The notes under the pieces were generated by a model. It ran no database searches, was not told where the DNA came from, and saw nothing but the letters and a program-made list of their open reading frames with translations. DNA of 64,000 bases from Polytrichum commune (Eukaryota > Streptophyta > Polytrichopsida > Polytrichales > Polytrichaceae). A program made the translations under genes and the position numbers. Shown piece by piece: positions 23,965 through 35,700 of this stretch. The stretch lies in assembly GCA_950295325.1 (NCBI GenBank), contig OX485807.1:37912440-37976439 (forward strand). The letters run 5' to 3'. Numbering within the stretch: the first letter of the stretch is position 1; every line of letters begins with the position of its first letter.

Positions 23965-24459
23965 TGTGTGATTTAACCCACTTGGCTGCTATTTCGGTGA
24001 TGGAGAGGGCATTTGTGCGATAAATCCTGTTGCAGCAATTCCAAAGAGGAAAGCTGATGGGTCGCACGAGAGAAGACTAGACGAGAAGAGAAGAAGAGAA
24101 AACGAGGGGGGACAAGGGAGGTTGAGCCGGGCGGCGGGTGACCCGGGAAAACGGTGGGTAGACTGACTTGTGAGACACCCTGCCACCTCAGCTAACCCGG
24201 GGAAACAGCGGTCGCACACCTGTACACTGGGGTACTAATAAAAAGAGGTACGGGGCCAAAAGAGATCAGAGACTAGTACACAGTAGATGTGGGTCTTAAA
24301 TGGTTACTTTCGCTGACTAGTCCACTTCTCCTAGGATATAAAACATGCAATTAGTAGGAGATGGTTAGGAAATCCATGTCTAGACCATAGCCACTTTCCT
24401 TATAATTTTCAGATCTCATATGAATATCTTATTCATTATCAAAGTGAAGATTCTCGTGC

Positions 24460-25690
24460 ATATTAAATGGTCAAATATGTCCTCTCAATTATGTTGATTA
24501 TTGACCCTAGAATGGGAATCATAGTTTAAGCATGTTGGCCAATATGTTTTTAACACATGTCTTTATGGTACTCGTTCTTGGAGCCACACCAACCACATAT
24601 CCCTTGAATATAGATGTCACATTAAGAAAAAAAAGTGATTGAATAAGGGATGTCTACCTTAACCGGTCGCTCTTCCACTTGCAGAGCATTTCCAACAAGT
24701 TTTTGGGTTTTTCTATCCACGCAAAGGACATTTCATTCATAAACAGTACGTTCACCCAAGTAGAAGCTAGGCACTCCAAAAAAATTATTGTATTTTTCTA
24801 TCCGTGCGTAAAATATTTCATCCGGAAAATATATTTTACATTAATGAGCAAACCGATTATGTCCCATAACAAGCAAAAAAATCATCAATGGATGTCGCAT
24901 TGCTATCACAACGTGTCATCCACTTTCCTCTCACATGTTACGTAGTCTAGAGTGTCTAGTTCACATCCATGTGTAGAATGATGTCAAATTGCCATCATCA
25001 CTCCTCATTCACTCTTTTGTCATTGGATATGTAGTCCATACTATCATCATTTTGTAGGGGTGAATGTTAGGCACGCCTACAAACATGATGAGTTGACTTC
25101 TATTGACAAATGAACTATTTGAGTTTGAGAGAGTTAAAGTTCAAGACTTCGGCAAATCATCAATCATTAGAAGAATTTATGGACTACACTTTAAATCAAT
25201 AAAGAAAATCAAAATAAATCAACATGTAAACCGGTTGGACTTGGATCATTTTTTAGGTTCACCAACTTCTACCGCTCAAATTTCTATAATGAAACTTGTC
25301 TTGCAATAACAATTTTGATGAAGTACAACATAAATTGAATTTAAATTCACACTTCCCTTCATTTGGTGACGATTCTCTAGAGTACATGTTTGTTTATTTT
25401 TTTAATGAATATCAACATGGTTGTCCAATTATGTTGACAATTGAGTCTAGTATGGCTGATAAATTTTGAGCACATAGTCAATCTCATTTTCAAAACGTGT
25501 CTTATCAACTAACATAACTAGTTGCTCATCCAAGTGGAGGACACTTCCAACAACTCTATTTTATGATGTCTATCTATGCGAAGGCCAATTCGTCCACAAC
25601 CTATAATTTTCATCCATGAACAAGCCAGTTTTGTCCCACAACAAATGAGAGTCAATGGATGTCTTGTTGCTAGTAAAACTCGTATGGATT
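24460..25690. repeat. Diverged direct duplication, about 0.9-1 kb apart
   Basis: Segments near 24460-24900 and 25400-25690 share ordered blocks: TTATGTTGA, ACACATGTCTT or ACGTGTCTT, CACTTCCAACAA-like and TCTATC..GCGAAGG-like stretches, and TGTCCCA.AACAA followed by TCAATGGATGTC. They are non-coding and strongly diverged, so I read them as an old duplication. Confidence 0.55.
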
Positions 25691-25698
25691 AGCACAAA

Positions 25699-25708
25699 GG
25701 GGGGGGGG
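25699..25708 (+). repeat. Poly-G tract (10)
   Basis: A run of 10 G. Confidence 0.9.
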
Positions 25709-26054
25709 TGTAAGGCACATTTGAATGAAATAAACCCCTCACGTGAGAAACCTTATGGTATACTTATCTCTCCATGAATAATCCATGAAAAAATCATAGT
25801 GCCTTGCTTATTTGTACAAAAGTAAGTGGAGCAACAACCATCTTATATGTATACTTTGTAAGCCTCAGTTTAATTAAAATCCTTTTTGTACACCCATGCA
25901 ATACCGTACATGCTACATTGAGTGTCTCCCCCTCCCCCACAAGCTCTTACTACTCTCCCTCCCCAACCCGTTTGGGTTAAGGTTTTCAATTGGTGTTATT
26001 TAATTTACTTTCCTAGTTCACCATTATCTATTGATTAGATTCTTTGATTGAAAT

Positions 26055-26220
26055 GTGCGTTGCATTAGCAAATGTTTGATGAAACGTCAATAAAAATCAG
26101 AGTGAAAATTGAACTTCCCTCGATTTAGTTATAGCTATCATAAGTGCATGTGTGTTGGTTCCTTGAATGAATACATAGATTTCCAATAGTGTTCACTGTG
26201 GAGTATAGAATAGTTGATAT
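26055..26220 (+). repeat. Dispersed repeat, copy 2 of 2
   Basis: Direct counterpart of 10475-10640; diverged, non-coding. Confidence 0.5.
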
Positions 26221-27447
26221 AGTTTGAGGACTTAGTCCAATCTCTTTTAAACATGTATTTGCAACGGTCCACACCAAAACACATACCATTCATATACATG
26301 CGTAAAATAAAAGAAATAATTCAATAACATCCACATACCTTAAACATGGTGCCAATTTGGTCATAACATTACCAAACCTATGGTAATGGCTCCCTTTTTC
26401 AAAGCCTTCCAAAAGGGCAGGCTTGTAGTATGCTTAAATGCAAGGCAGATTCTTGGCCTTTATTCATGGAAGTGGTTACATTTCATCTATGTCAATCGGC
26501 CCGCACAGTCTGCAGACCCCCATGGGCCCCGGCAACAACCGCACCTATTCCCAACATTCTTCAATACAACTTGTCAATTTTAATTGGGTCATTAAAGCCT
26601 ATGTGTCAGTGCACCCTTGTACAATGAACAATACTCAAGTTGAACATTGTCCATTTTGTAAGGCTAACCCAACATAAAGGGGGGTATTATGTTCCCAACA
26701 TTCCTGTGAAGCAACACCATAATGTTATCATGTACTTATGGTAGTTTTATAGCAGCCTGGGTAGGTCTTTGCTTAATAATTATTTAAAGTGCCCAAAACA
26801 ATTAGGCAACGCAAGAAAATAACAGATCAAAATCAAGCGATCTCAAAATACAATCAAAATAAGTTAGGCATTCATCCAAGTTTCTCTTATGATTTTTGAA
26901 TGGCTATTGCTAATTTCATCTAAGGTGGCCGATTTACACTAAACCCTTACCTTCACCTCCGAAGCTCCCATTAGTTACCCTAAACTCTTATATGACATGA
27001 TTTGTGATGTGTGAGAAACACCTTTGTGTAAGATCGTGGATTAAAGACCAGACAAAACAAAAAAAAATCACAAAAACTTTGCAATATATGTTTAGACCTA
27101 TTAGGACATCTAAAAACTAGTTTAGTGAATTACAACAAATGTTTGTTGATCTTCATGTGATTTGGACATTAATATGATCTTTAGAAGAAGAAAAAGACAA
27201 GCGAACCATGCCAATGATCTACTAGAAATTTAGGCACCCTTCTATTTATACATATTTCTGCCCAGGCTGCTTGGAACTATGGTATTCTCTTCAATGGAAT
27301 TCATGTCCATTTCTCCAAATTAAAAATAAAATAGAATGACCACTGATAATCGAAGCCTGTATTGAATTGCTTATAAGGAGGAAACTTGATGGACACTGCA
27401 TGTGAAGTTCATAACTTAGTCACACAACTTTTGCAGAGTTGCGTGGT

Positions 27448-27891
27448 TCAAAGTTTGGGAAATGCGATTATTAATTTAGGGTTGATGCATATTTCGGATC
27501 GATTTTGGGCATAATCGATCGAGATTCTAGGTTGATATCTTTCGGGTTTTTCTTTGTTAACTTGGAGAATAATCTGGTAAAGTCCTCGAAATGGGTGGAC
27601 GATTTTCCTGAAGTCTTGAATATGATCTGGTTCCTTCTCAAACTCAAATGGTTCATCTGTAACCACACTAAATATTGCATCTAATGTCATCAACTCTAAT
27701 TGCTCAATGCTATTTGTAAACCACCTATGTAGTGCCACCAACATTAAATGCAAACCTAACATTGTGTTGTCATTCTTTGTGGATACAAAGATGGAATACA
27801 ACCATAAGGGCGAATAATGTTGTGTTGAGAAGCGTGTGTGTTGCATATAATTCTTTGAATTGCTCCACGGACACCTAGAGCATGCATTCAT
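27448..27891 (-). other. Unassigned 147-codon open frame
   Basis: I recognise no family. The stretch TDEPFEFEKEPDHIQDFRK resembles TNELFEFERVKVQDFGK encoded on the plus strand near 25103-25160. The similarity is visible at protein level and also in DNA (27578-27665 minus against 25100-25190 plus). The two look like copies of one repeat in opposite orientation, possibly derived from a coding element. No splice partners or further conserved domain were found. I doubt it is an expressed gene. Confidence 0.25.
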
Positions 27892-28116
27892 TTGATTGAA
27901 CTATATGGTAAATGAGCATGTATTTGTGGATTTAGTATCACTCAGTAAAAAAATTAAGCCCTCACTAATTTGGATACTTGACAAGTGTGTGTTTCAGGAA
28001 TTAGTACCACAAGCACTAATTAGGATAAGCTATGTAGTCGGGAAAAAGCAACCATTTAAAGACCCATTACCATAATATCTCTCTCATGAAGGTGTCTCCC
28101 TCTCTATGGGTTTGAG

Positions 28117-28148
<32 letters not shown>

Positions 28149-28479
28149 AGGTTAGAGCAAGCTCTAGGGTTGGGCACATGGCTTGAGATTTCAGAGTCGT
28201 GGTGCCCCTTGGAGAACGTGGGCCATGATAATTGAATGTAAATTTTGAAAGCAACGGCAAAATTGTACAATAAAACTCATATTTTAATGTCCAACAAAAC
28301 ACATGTAATGTGTTTATTGTGGTGGAGTAAAACATATGCTACATTTTGACTGCATATGCAACTTACGTGTGGCTTGCCTTGACGTCAACCACCTTTTTTT
28401 TCTTTTCATAGTTTTGTATGGCCTCTCGCCCGACTGCCCAACCTCTCTAGAGCTAAAAACACTTGCAGGGAAGCAAAGT

Positions 28480-28650
28480 TGGAAGAAGAAGAAGAAGTCC
28501 AATCTCCAAAGTAGGCCGGAGTGAATAGAGTTTCTGTTCGTAAAACATCCTTAGCCATGCCCTAGGGCAGTGGCGGTGGCGTTGGATGTGAAACTACTTC
28601 ACCCCTTGCAAGGAGTAGACACTATGTTTAGTAACTAGTAACCATTAACA
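28480..28650 (-). repeat. Second dispersed copy of the 3'-tail family
   Basis: On the minus strand it shares with 11244-11410 the blocks TAGTGTCTACTC, GAACAGA.ACT..ATTCAC, the (decayed) hairpin at 28499-28519 and a CTTCTTCTTCTTCTTCC tail. It also carries a GCCCTAGGGCATGGCTAAGGA-like block whose counterpart is at about 2520-2545. Confidence 0.55.
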
Positions 28651-28878
28651 ATAACCGGCAACATGTGTTTCTCCTTGATGGTGGGTATATATTGATTTAT
28701 TAATTGATTTATGGTAAGGTTTGGAGGTTTGTGATAGGTTGTCGATTCTCAAGTCGTCCCTTGTGGACTAGTATAGAATGTGCATATCATGTGGCAAAAA
28801 TATGTTTATTTATTTGAAAATGTATTATTGGTTTTTGCAAAGCTGGACCATGTAACCAACCCTTCTCTCCCTAAGTTA

Positions 28879-29498
28879 CAGTAATCTCCCACTTAAGTAC
28901 ACACTTTGAACCGGAGCCGTTGGTGCGCACTTGGTTGGTAGGTGCATACTTTAATCATATCGCTTTCTAGTGCTTTTGATTCGACAAATCGCAACGGATG
29001 ACACTTGAGGCAACCCACTTGACCGAAGCCCATCAATGTGAAATCATCGCAAAGTTGAGCAAGCCGAACGCACCGAGGAAGCGGGCGCTAGGGCGGGAGT
29101 ACGAAGTCAGTGAAGGTGCCATCCGGAAAGTCTGGGACAATCGGGATAACATACTGCAACGGAATTCAGCCTATCGAGACATTTGCTGAATCTAAAAGTG
29201 CTACCGACTTCAAAGGCTTTGAAGCTTTACACAACACTATCCTGGACATCGACGATCAATTGCTTTGGCTCCGATATTCAAACGGAAGCTGGACAAATGT
29301 ACGACGAACTGCGTCGATTGTTTCAGACATTTCAACGAAACATTGACAATCTCACATTGTATGTCAAGCGTAAAAAAATCATGCATTTGCAGCAAATGAC
29401 TCTGCATGACATGTTCAAAACAATAAAGTATGAACCCTAATTTTTGTCAAAAAAATTGCGCACTTAACCAGGATGCGTACTTAAGCAGGAGATTACTC
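28879..29498 (+). mobile_element. pogo-like DNA transposon, internally deleted, 620 bp
   Basis: The ends form an inverted repeat. The left end starts CAGTAATCTCC and continues to CTTAAGTAC. The right end reads GTACTTAAG, then GGAGATTACTC. TA dinucleotides flank both ends (28877-28878, 29499-29500). CAGT-type termini and a TA target are usual for the pogo/Tigger group of Tc1-mariner. Inside are only the two extremities of a transposase: an N-terminal CENP-B-like helix-turn-helix and a C-terminal PCNA-box-like tail (see the pseudogene entry). The catalytic DDE core is absent, so this copy cannot encode a full transposase. The element ends 277 bp upstream of the cysteinyl-tRNA synthetase ATG. 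Confidence 0.8.
28998..29440 (+). pseudogene. Residual pogo transposase: N-terminal HTH plus C-terminal PIP-like tail
   Basis: From the ATG at 28998 the frame reads a CENP-B/pogo-type N-terminal domain: LTEAHQCEIIAKL, then VSEGAIRKVWDNRDNILQR, a recognition-helix and linker pattern like 'S..TI..IWKNRE.IL'. This frame stops at 29189. A second frame (29183-29440) ends in QQMTLHDMFKTIKYEP; its Q-x-x-L-x-x-x-F core fits a PCNA-interacting-peptide box, which Drosophila pogo transposase is known to carry at its C terminus. The roughly 300-codon DDE catalytic region expected between them is missing, and the two ends are in different frames. It is therefore an internally deleted, frameshifted remnant. 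Family assignment rests on my reading of the motifs. Confidence 0.65.
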
Positions 29499-29500
29499 TA

Positions 29501-29775
29501 GGCTGCAGCTTGCTCTTATCTCTCTCTCTCTCTCTAGGCTGGAGCGAGCCGGCTCTCTTGTCTCTCTCTCTAGGCTGGAGCAAGCCTCTCCTCCCTCTCT
29601 CTCTAGCCTGGAGCAAGCTCTGTTCTGTCTGTGTTTGTGTCTGTGTGTCTGGGTGTGTCTTCCGGAAACCTCTGCGTTCGAATAACCTAATACACTCCAA
29701 GGCGTCTTGTATCGCTGGTCGGCCCAGCCCGGCAGGAGGGCTCCTTGTTCGAAAGCCAGTTTTTGAGGAGTTGCG
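29501..29775 (+). promoter_or_regulatory. CT-repeat leader/promoter region of the cysteinyl-tRNA synthetase gene
   Basis: The 275 bp between the pogo-like element and the ATG hold three imperfect modules of (CT)n followed by TAGGCTGGAGC(A/G)AGC or a close variant (about 29519-29552, 29559-29587, 29590-29620). A TGTGTCTG-rich stretch follows. CT-rich tracts just upstream of the start are common in plant core promoters and 5' UTRs. A related module sits at about 28115-28175, so the motif is also dispersed in the intergenic DNA. Confidence 0.4.
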
Positions 29776-32700
29776 ATGGCGATACACAATATGGGGGAGC
29801 GAGAATTCCCCCCTGCGCACGCTAAGGTGGTGTCGCCAGTGCAGTTGCAGTCAAATGCACCCAAGGGGCTCAAAGTCTACAACAGCTTAACGAGGTCCAA
29901 GGTTCCTTTTGTGACCAGGGATGGATCCATGAACGGTGAGCTGTGGTACCAATTGGGCTATCGTTTTGCAAAATTTTGAAGCAGACGAGTCTGAAGGGAG
30001 GTTATTGTTGTTCTGAGCAACCTGGTTGGTTTGTTTTTTTTTTTCACATGGTGTGCAGTGACTTGGTACATATGCGGGCCGACGGTGTACGACTCGTCCC
30101 ATGTGGGACACGCGAGAAATTATGTCACATTTGACATAATTCGTCGCATTCTAGAGGTCGGTGAAATCTCTAACCTTGAACTTAGGGTTTAGGGTTTTTT
30201 GGTGTTCTTGGAGTGATTTGAATTTCGTTATACTCAGACACTCTGTTCTGGAATTGCAGAAATACTTTCACTATAACGTGGATTTCGTTATGAATGTCAC
30301 GGACGTGGACGACAAAATCATCTTCCGAGCAAGAAGGAACTACCTTCTGGATGAGTATCGCAAGGCGGCAACATACTTGGGCATGGTCTGCTTGAATTTC
30401 CAGAGTGTATCGTGTTAGCTCTCTGGTTCTCATTGCCAACCTCGTCTATGTAAAACTCATCTCAAGAGGAAAGTGTTCACGTGTACTTTGGTTGCATCAG
30501 GTCATCGAGGACTTGAAAGAGGCAATATATGCGGAGTTAGACAAGCAAGAAGAGCAGGTATATTAGTTCATCAGCAATCATCTATTATGTGATTGATGTG
30601 TCAAAGTTGTCAATGGGCTAGTGTGGTTCCGACTCTCATATGATGCTGGAAATGTTGTAGGTTGAATTGACAGATGCGAAGTTCATCGAGGCACAGAGAC
30701 AAGCCACAACAAATTCATCAAGGCAAAGAGACGAGCTTGAAGATGTATGTATCCAGAAGTCTACTGGGAACGTTGACCTGCATATTTAAGTGATCCCGAA
30801 GGGTTTAACAAGTGATGATGCACGTGTTTTGGGCATCATTGCCAGATTCTTTGTATTTGTTTAGGCTGGGTGGCACATTCACAAACTTTTGGGTAGCTTA
30901 GATCGTACCCAAGCAAATTATAATACAGATATCTACCCAATCAGGTAGACCTCTGTATGTCCATGTGGTCTACATATCAGTTCGTTCATGAAGAGCTTGC
31001 AGTTGCCATTTGTGACATTTTTGACACTTTCTCATAAGCTAGCATGAAGACACAAAGTCTTTTGGCAAGGTGAGAACATTCGATTTAGGGGGAGAAGGTT
31101 TACTCTCTCTTCAAGATGCTTGAGGTTTTAGATACAAGAGTGGCAGGATTTATGCTGATCAGGGATTGGGTGGGTGGAAACGACAGAAATTAAAGCAGGA
31201 GCAACTGAAGCTGGAGAAGATCAAGTCAGCCAGGACCCTCTTGAAAAGTCAAATAGATGAAGCGATTGAATTGGGTGGCAAAGAGGGAATCGCAAAGCTT
31301 CTGGCAGGTGCTGCTGCTGACAGTTTGGCATCCTGGTTGGATTCTAAACATGGAGCTTCTGTAACTGATCATGCTATCTACAAAGCCCACACTACCAAGT
31401 ATTGTCTCAACTTGCTCAAGAATTCTGGTATTAGGTTTTTTTGTTCACCTATTGTCTTGCTGACTTTGACATCAAATAAAGCACTTGAACCCATACATCT
31501 GCTTCGCACACGGCACCACTCCCCTTACTCTACATGCATGCATTGCTATCATAGATGTTTGTCAAATCATTTTGACAAGAGTGAACAATAAGAGGTGGAT
31601 GATACAAGTCTGATTTTTAAAACATAAAGATTTGAACGAGATGCAAGTTGTGGAGGATTCCAGGTGTCAGTTATTTACTCTTGGATGGAAACTCAACTTT
31701 ACAGATGGATTTGAGATATAAGTGAATGTGCTATGCGCATATAATTGAAGACGTGTCTTTTTGCAGGTATGAAACTGAGTTCTGGAATGACATGGAAAGT
31801 TTGGGTGTGCGCTACCCTAATGTCCTTGTCAGAGTTACTGAGTAAGTACCATGTCTGTTTTGTATTTGATACCAAGCAAGCACAATAATTACCAGTTTGT
31901 GAGCCATGGGGAATTTGGAGGATTTGAAGTGGCGCAAGGAAGTTATATTCTTTTTCAAATGTGTGTTAGTTACGCTTCATTTACAGATGTGTTGATGAAT
32001 CTTCTGAGTGTAAAGTGGGTTGTTATCTGATGATAGACTGGGCTTTGCCTTTTTTCTTTCAGGTACATGGACAAGATCATTGAGTATGTGCAAGTAATTA
32101 TCAATAATGGTTTTGCTTATGAGGCAAATGGCAGTGTATATTTTGATACCAAGGCTTTCAAGTAGGTGCTTTTGCAACATTTTTTTACATTTCATTGAGA
32201 GAGGTCGTTACAAGAGAGAGACGAATAAGATCAGGGACTGTACAGAAGGGTTGAGAGAGTGAGTTTGTATACACCACAAGAAATGAAGAAATTTGAAATG
32301 CATTCTGTTCACTGGATACTTACTAGTGAAGGGAATCAAGACTCTTTGGTTTGGACCTGGCTACTACTTTCTTGGTTGAGTACTTATGAGGCAGGGTTGA
32401 CTGATTACTGGCTCTTGCAGAGATGCAGGTCACCAGTATGGCAAGTTAAACCCCTGGGCTGTGGGTAGCTCAGAGTTGGCTTCTGAAAGCGAGTCAAACT
32501 TTTTAACCACAGAGAAGAAGACTAGCTGCGATTTTGCCCTGTGGAAGGTTAATACTTTTTAAGCCTTGTCTAACTCATTCAATCCATATTTGTATCTAAA
32601 TCACAACATGTTCTGTCCTCGTATGTTGATGAGCTTTCTTAATATTTCTGTTTAAGAGATCTGAAGATTTCAACAGTCTATCAAGGAAGTAGTCCTATTC

Positions 32701-35700
32701 AGAAGGTTTTAACTCCTTACATTGATTCATAGTTACCAAGACTGGTCGTGATCAATATTTGCTTCACTGAAGGTTTTTGTTTTCGTGTCTGATGAAGCAT
32801 CATTAGTTCCATCAAATTTTCCTTGATTAGCACTAATTCTATCTACCTCATTCATGAACTGCATTTTTGTCTTTTGATTTGGGTCAAGATGCGAAGTAGA
32901 TGGTACTTGGATAATGAGAAAATTGTATCAAAAGTAGCCCAAGTCAGTTTTGCTTTAGGGTTCGTCAAGATCCTGATTGTGGCATTCAAAGGGGATTTGG
33001 TGTGAATTTCAACATTCTTTGGGATCCTCGGGTCTGCAATTTGGTTTAACCTGTCTGATGTTCCAGCTCTGTTATTGAAATGCATCTTCTCATTTGTTGC
33101 AGAAAAGCAAGCAGGGAGAACCTGAATGGGAGTCGCCTTGGGGAAAGGGGCGTCCAGGGTGGCATATTGAATGCTCTGCAATGGCCAGTTACATGTTGGG
33201 TGACGTTATGGATCTCCATTCTGGTGGACAGTAAGTATTCAAGAGTAGGATTTGCTGAACAGGGGCAACAGGGGACAGATGGTTCTTGCTGTGCTGTGCA
33301 AGCAACCCTGTTGAGCTCTCACTACACTGGTTATGGTAAATAGTGATTGCAGATGTGTAGTGTGACTTGCTCTGGGCAGCCCTATAGTGTGGCCCACAGT
33401 GTACATCATCACACATGAAAATAGGGTGCAACTCTAGATGCACTTGCTATGCCCCTGTGATATACCCACCTCCTTCCCCTAGATTGGAAGTCTTTCAAAT
33501 GCACACTAATTTCAATGCGATAGAAAGACTGGAACCTACAATGTGAACCTCTGATGTTAAATACTGTGGGTTGGTAAATTGTGTGCATCCACAATATTAT
33601 TCAACAGTGTGGAAATAAGCTAGTGTGGCCCACAGTATTTACCATAATCAGTGCAGTTAACACAATCCCATGCCTTCAGTACACTGTTTGTCTTACGAAT
33701 AGGGGTCTGGTTCAAGAAGAAGGGGGTTAGGGTTTCTGATGGACCCATTTACTTGTGTGGTAGTGACTTGCAGTTTCCGCATCATGACAATGAGCTTGCA
33801 CAAGCTGAAGCATATTTCCATAACCATGAAGTATGGGTTTCTCTTACTCATCACCTTCAACTCACAATGTTTGTGGTGGCAAGCGTTAGCAATATAGATG
33901 AAAAACTTGCAAACTAGTTCTTTGTTGCATATGGTAGATGGTTATAGTTAGATTTACTTGTATGTAGTAGTAATTATTTGCAACTCCAATGGCAGGGCCT
34001 CTTCCATCACAGTTCTGTGTCTGAAACGAAGCTATTTTCATTTATTGTTACTTGTTCATATGGATTTGATATATAAGAGGGATGAGTGAAGGCAAAATAG
34101 TGGATGAATCATTCTTTAATTATTGTTGCAAAGCCCCTAAGAGTGTGGAAGTGATGCAGTGGGTCAGGTACTTCCTCCATTCTGGGCATCTCTCGATTGA
34201 TGGCTTGAAGATGTCAAAATCTCTAAAGAACTTTATAACCATCAAGGAGGTACGTAATTGAGTTCCTCCCCTTTCCAAGGGATCTTTTTCTGAGTTATCC
34301 GAAGTGATCTGTACCACAAGCTGTGTGGTCTTCCTTGTTGACCCTTCTGCAATTTGTTGTATTAAATTGTTGCAGACTGTTCATATCTTAATCTTCCCAC
34401 ATTGCGGTTGGGCAGGCCTTGACAAAGTATACAGCGAGGCAACTACGGATGCTTTTTGTGATCCAGAGTTGGGACAAGGTAAACTGATGCACATGGTGCT
34501 TTCTGCTATTTATCTTGCTTTGCATCAGGTTTTTAGAGAAGTTTTACAATGCAATTGGCTGATGGTGTCATTGTTCTCTATCTGCAGTCTATCACTTTTA
34601 GCAAAACTGTGGTGGATGAGGCCTTAGGGAAGGAGAAGCAATTCAAAAACTTTTTTGCCAATGTGGAAGTATATCTAAGACAACCGGTATGGAGAATCTC
34701 TTTACCTGCTTGTAGTTCTGGATGCAGATGGTACTACAATATTGTATTGGCTGTGTCAGTTACTTTCTTCTGTCTGTCTATTTAGTCTGTCTGTGCACAG
34801 ATATTGATCAACATCTTGCTCATGCAGCCAATGGAAGGTGTTCAAAGGTTTAATGATGATGAGATGCAACTTCGGCAGAGAGTGTTTGAGGCAACTAATG
34901 AGGTGCTTCTTCATTCCATCAAACTAAGGCTAAGTTTTTGGTGCCAACTGACCTAACTAAAATTGATTACCTGGCAGATTCAAGAAATACAATGTCATTA
35001 CCTTGCTAGCCAGTCCCTCAGCTCAATTTGTTAATATTCACGATTTAAAGTTTTTTTGTACATTCTTTCTCCAATTCATTTGCTGTCCATTTCAGAGTAC
35101 ATTATTTGTCACACATCTGACTTCCTTTAATCACTGTAATAGGTGCAAGAACGTTTGGAGGATAATTTTGATACTGCAGGTGCAGTGCTGGAGTTGCTTT
35201 CTTTGGTTAAAGATGTGCATTTGTACATTGATAAGTGCAAATCGGTATGTGCAAGTTATCTTTGAACTGTAGCATTCCAGATTTTTTCCTAATTCATTCT
35301 CCTTCTCATTTTCTTGCAAACGAAGTGGGTAGAGAGTAGTACTTAAAAAACTCTGTAAAGAGCTTGGGCAGAGAAGAAGATTTTGACTTCATGTCACCCA
35401 ATGTTCTTCTGGTCTCAGGCAAATGGGAAACCACAACCTATCCTGTTGAAAACAGCAGCACTCTTTGTGACAAGGATTCTGAACGTATTTGGTACTTTTC
35501 CCTTTGGCACTGTTTCAACTGTCCTTTCCTTAACTTTGTGTTTTTATATTTTTTCTCTGAATTGTAGTGTAGGATGCACTTCACTCTCATTGCACACTAA
35601 TCTAAGCAAACATGAAATGTTTGGAGTCCAGCTACATTGATGGTAAATACCAACCCAGCATCTTCTCTCTCAAGGGATATCATAATCACTTGACTTGAAC

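Larger units (their letters stand above)
23965..28878. other. Gap: repeat-rich intergenic DNA
   Basis: About 23965-24250 is moderately GC-rich and may be the old SurE upstream region, now pushed away by the foldback insertion. The rest is AT-rich. It contains a diverged tandem duplication (24460-24900 / 25400-25690), a G10 run (25699-25708), a (CT)n tract near 28121-28148 and a copy of the retrotransposon 3'-tail family near 28480-28650. The longest open frame, 27448-27891 minus, is unassigned; part of it resembles a plus-strand frame at 25100-25190. No gene is supported. Confidence 0.6.

Noticed and set aside
29701-29765. Possible tRNA gene suggested by GTTCGAAAGCC
   Set aside because: No A box at the right distance and no cloverleaf pairing; it lies in the CysRS leader.
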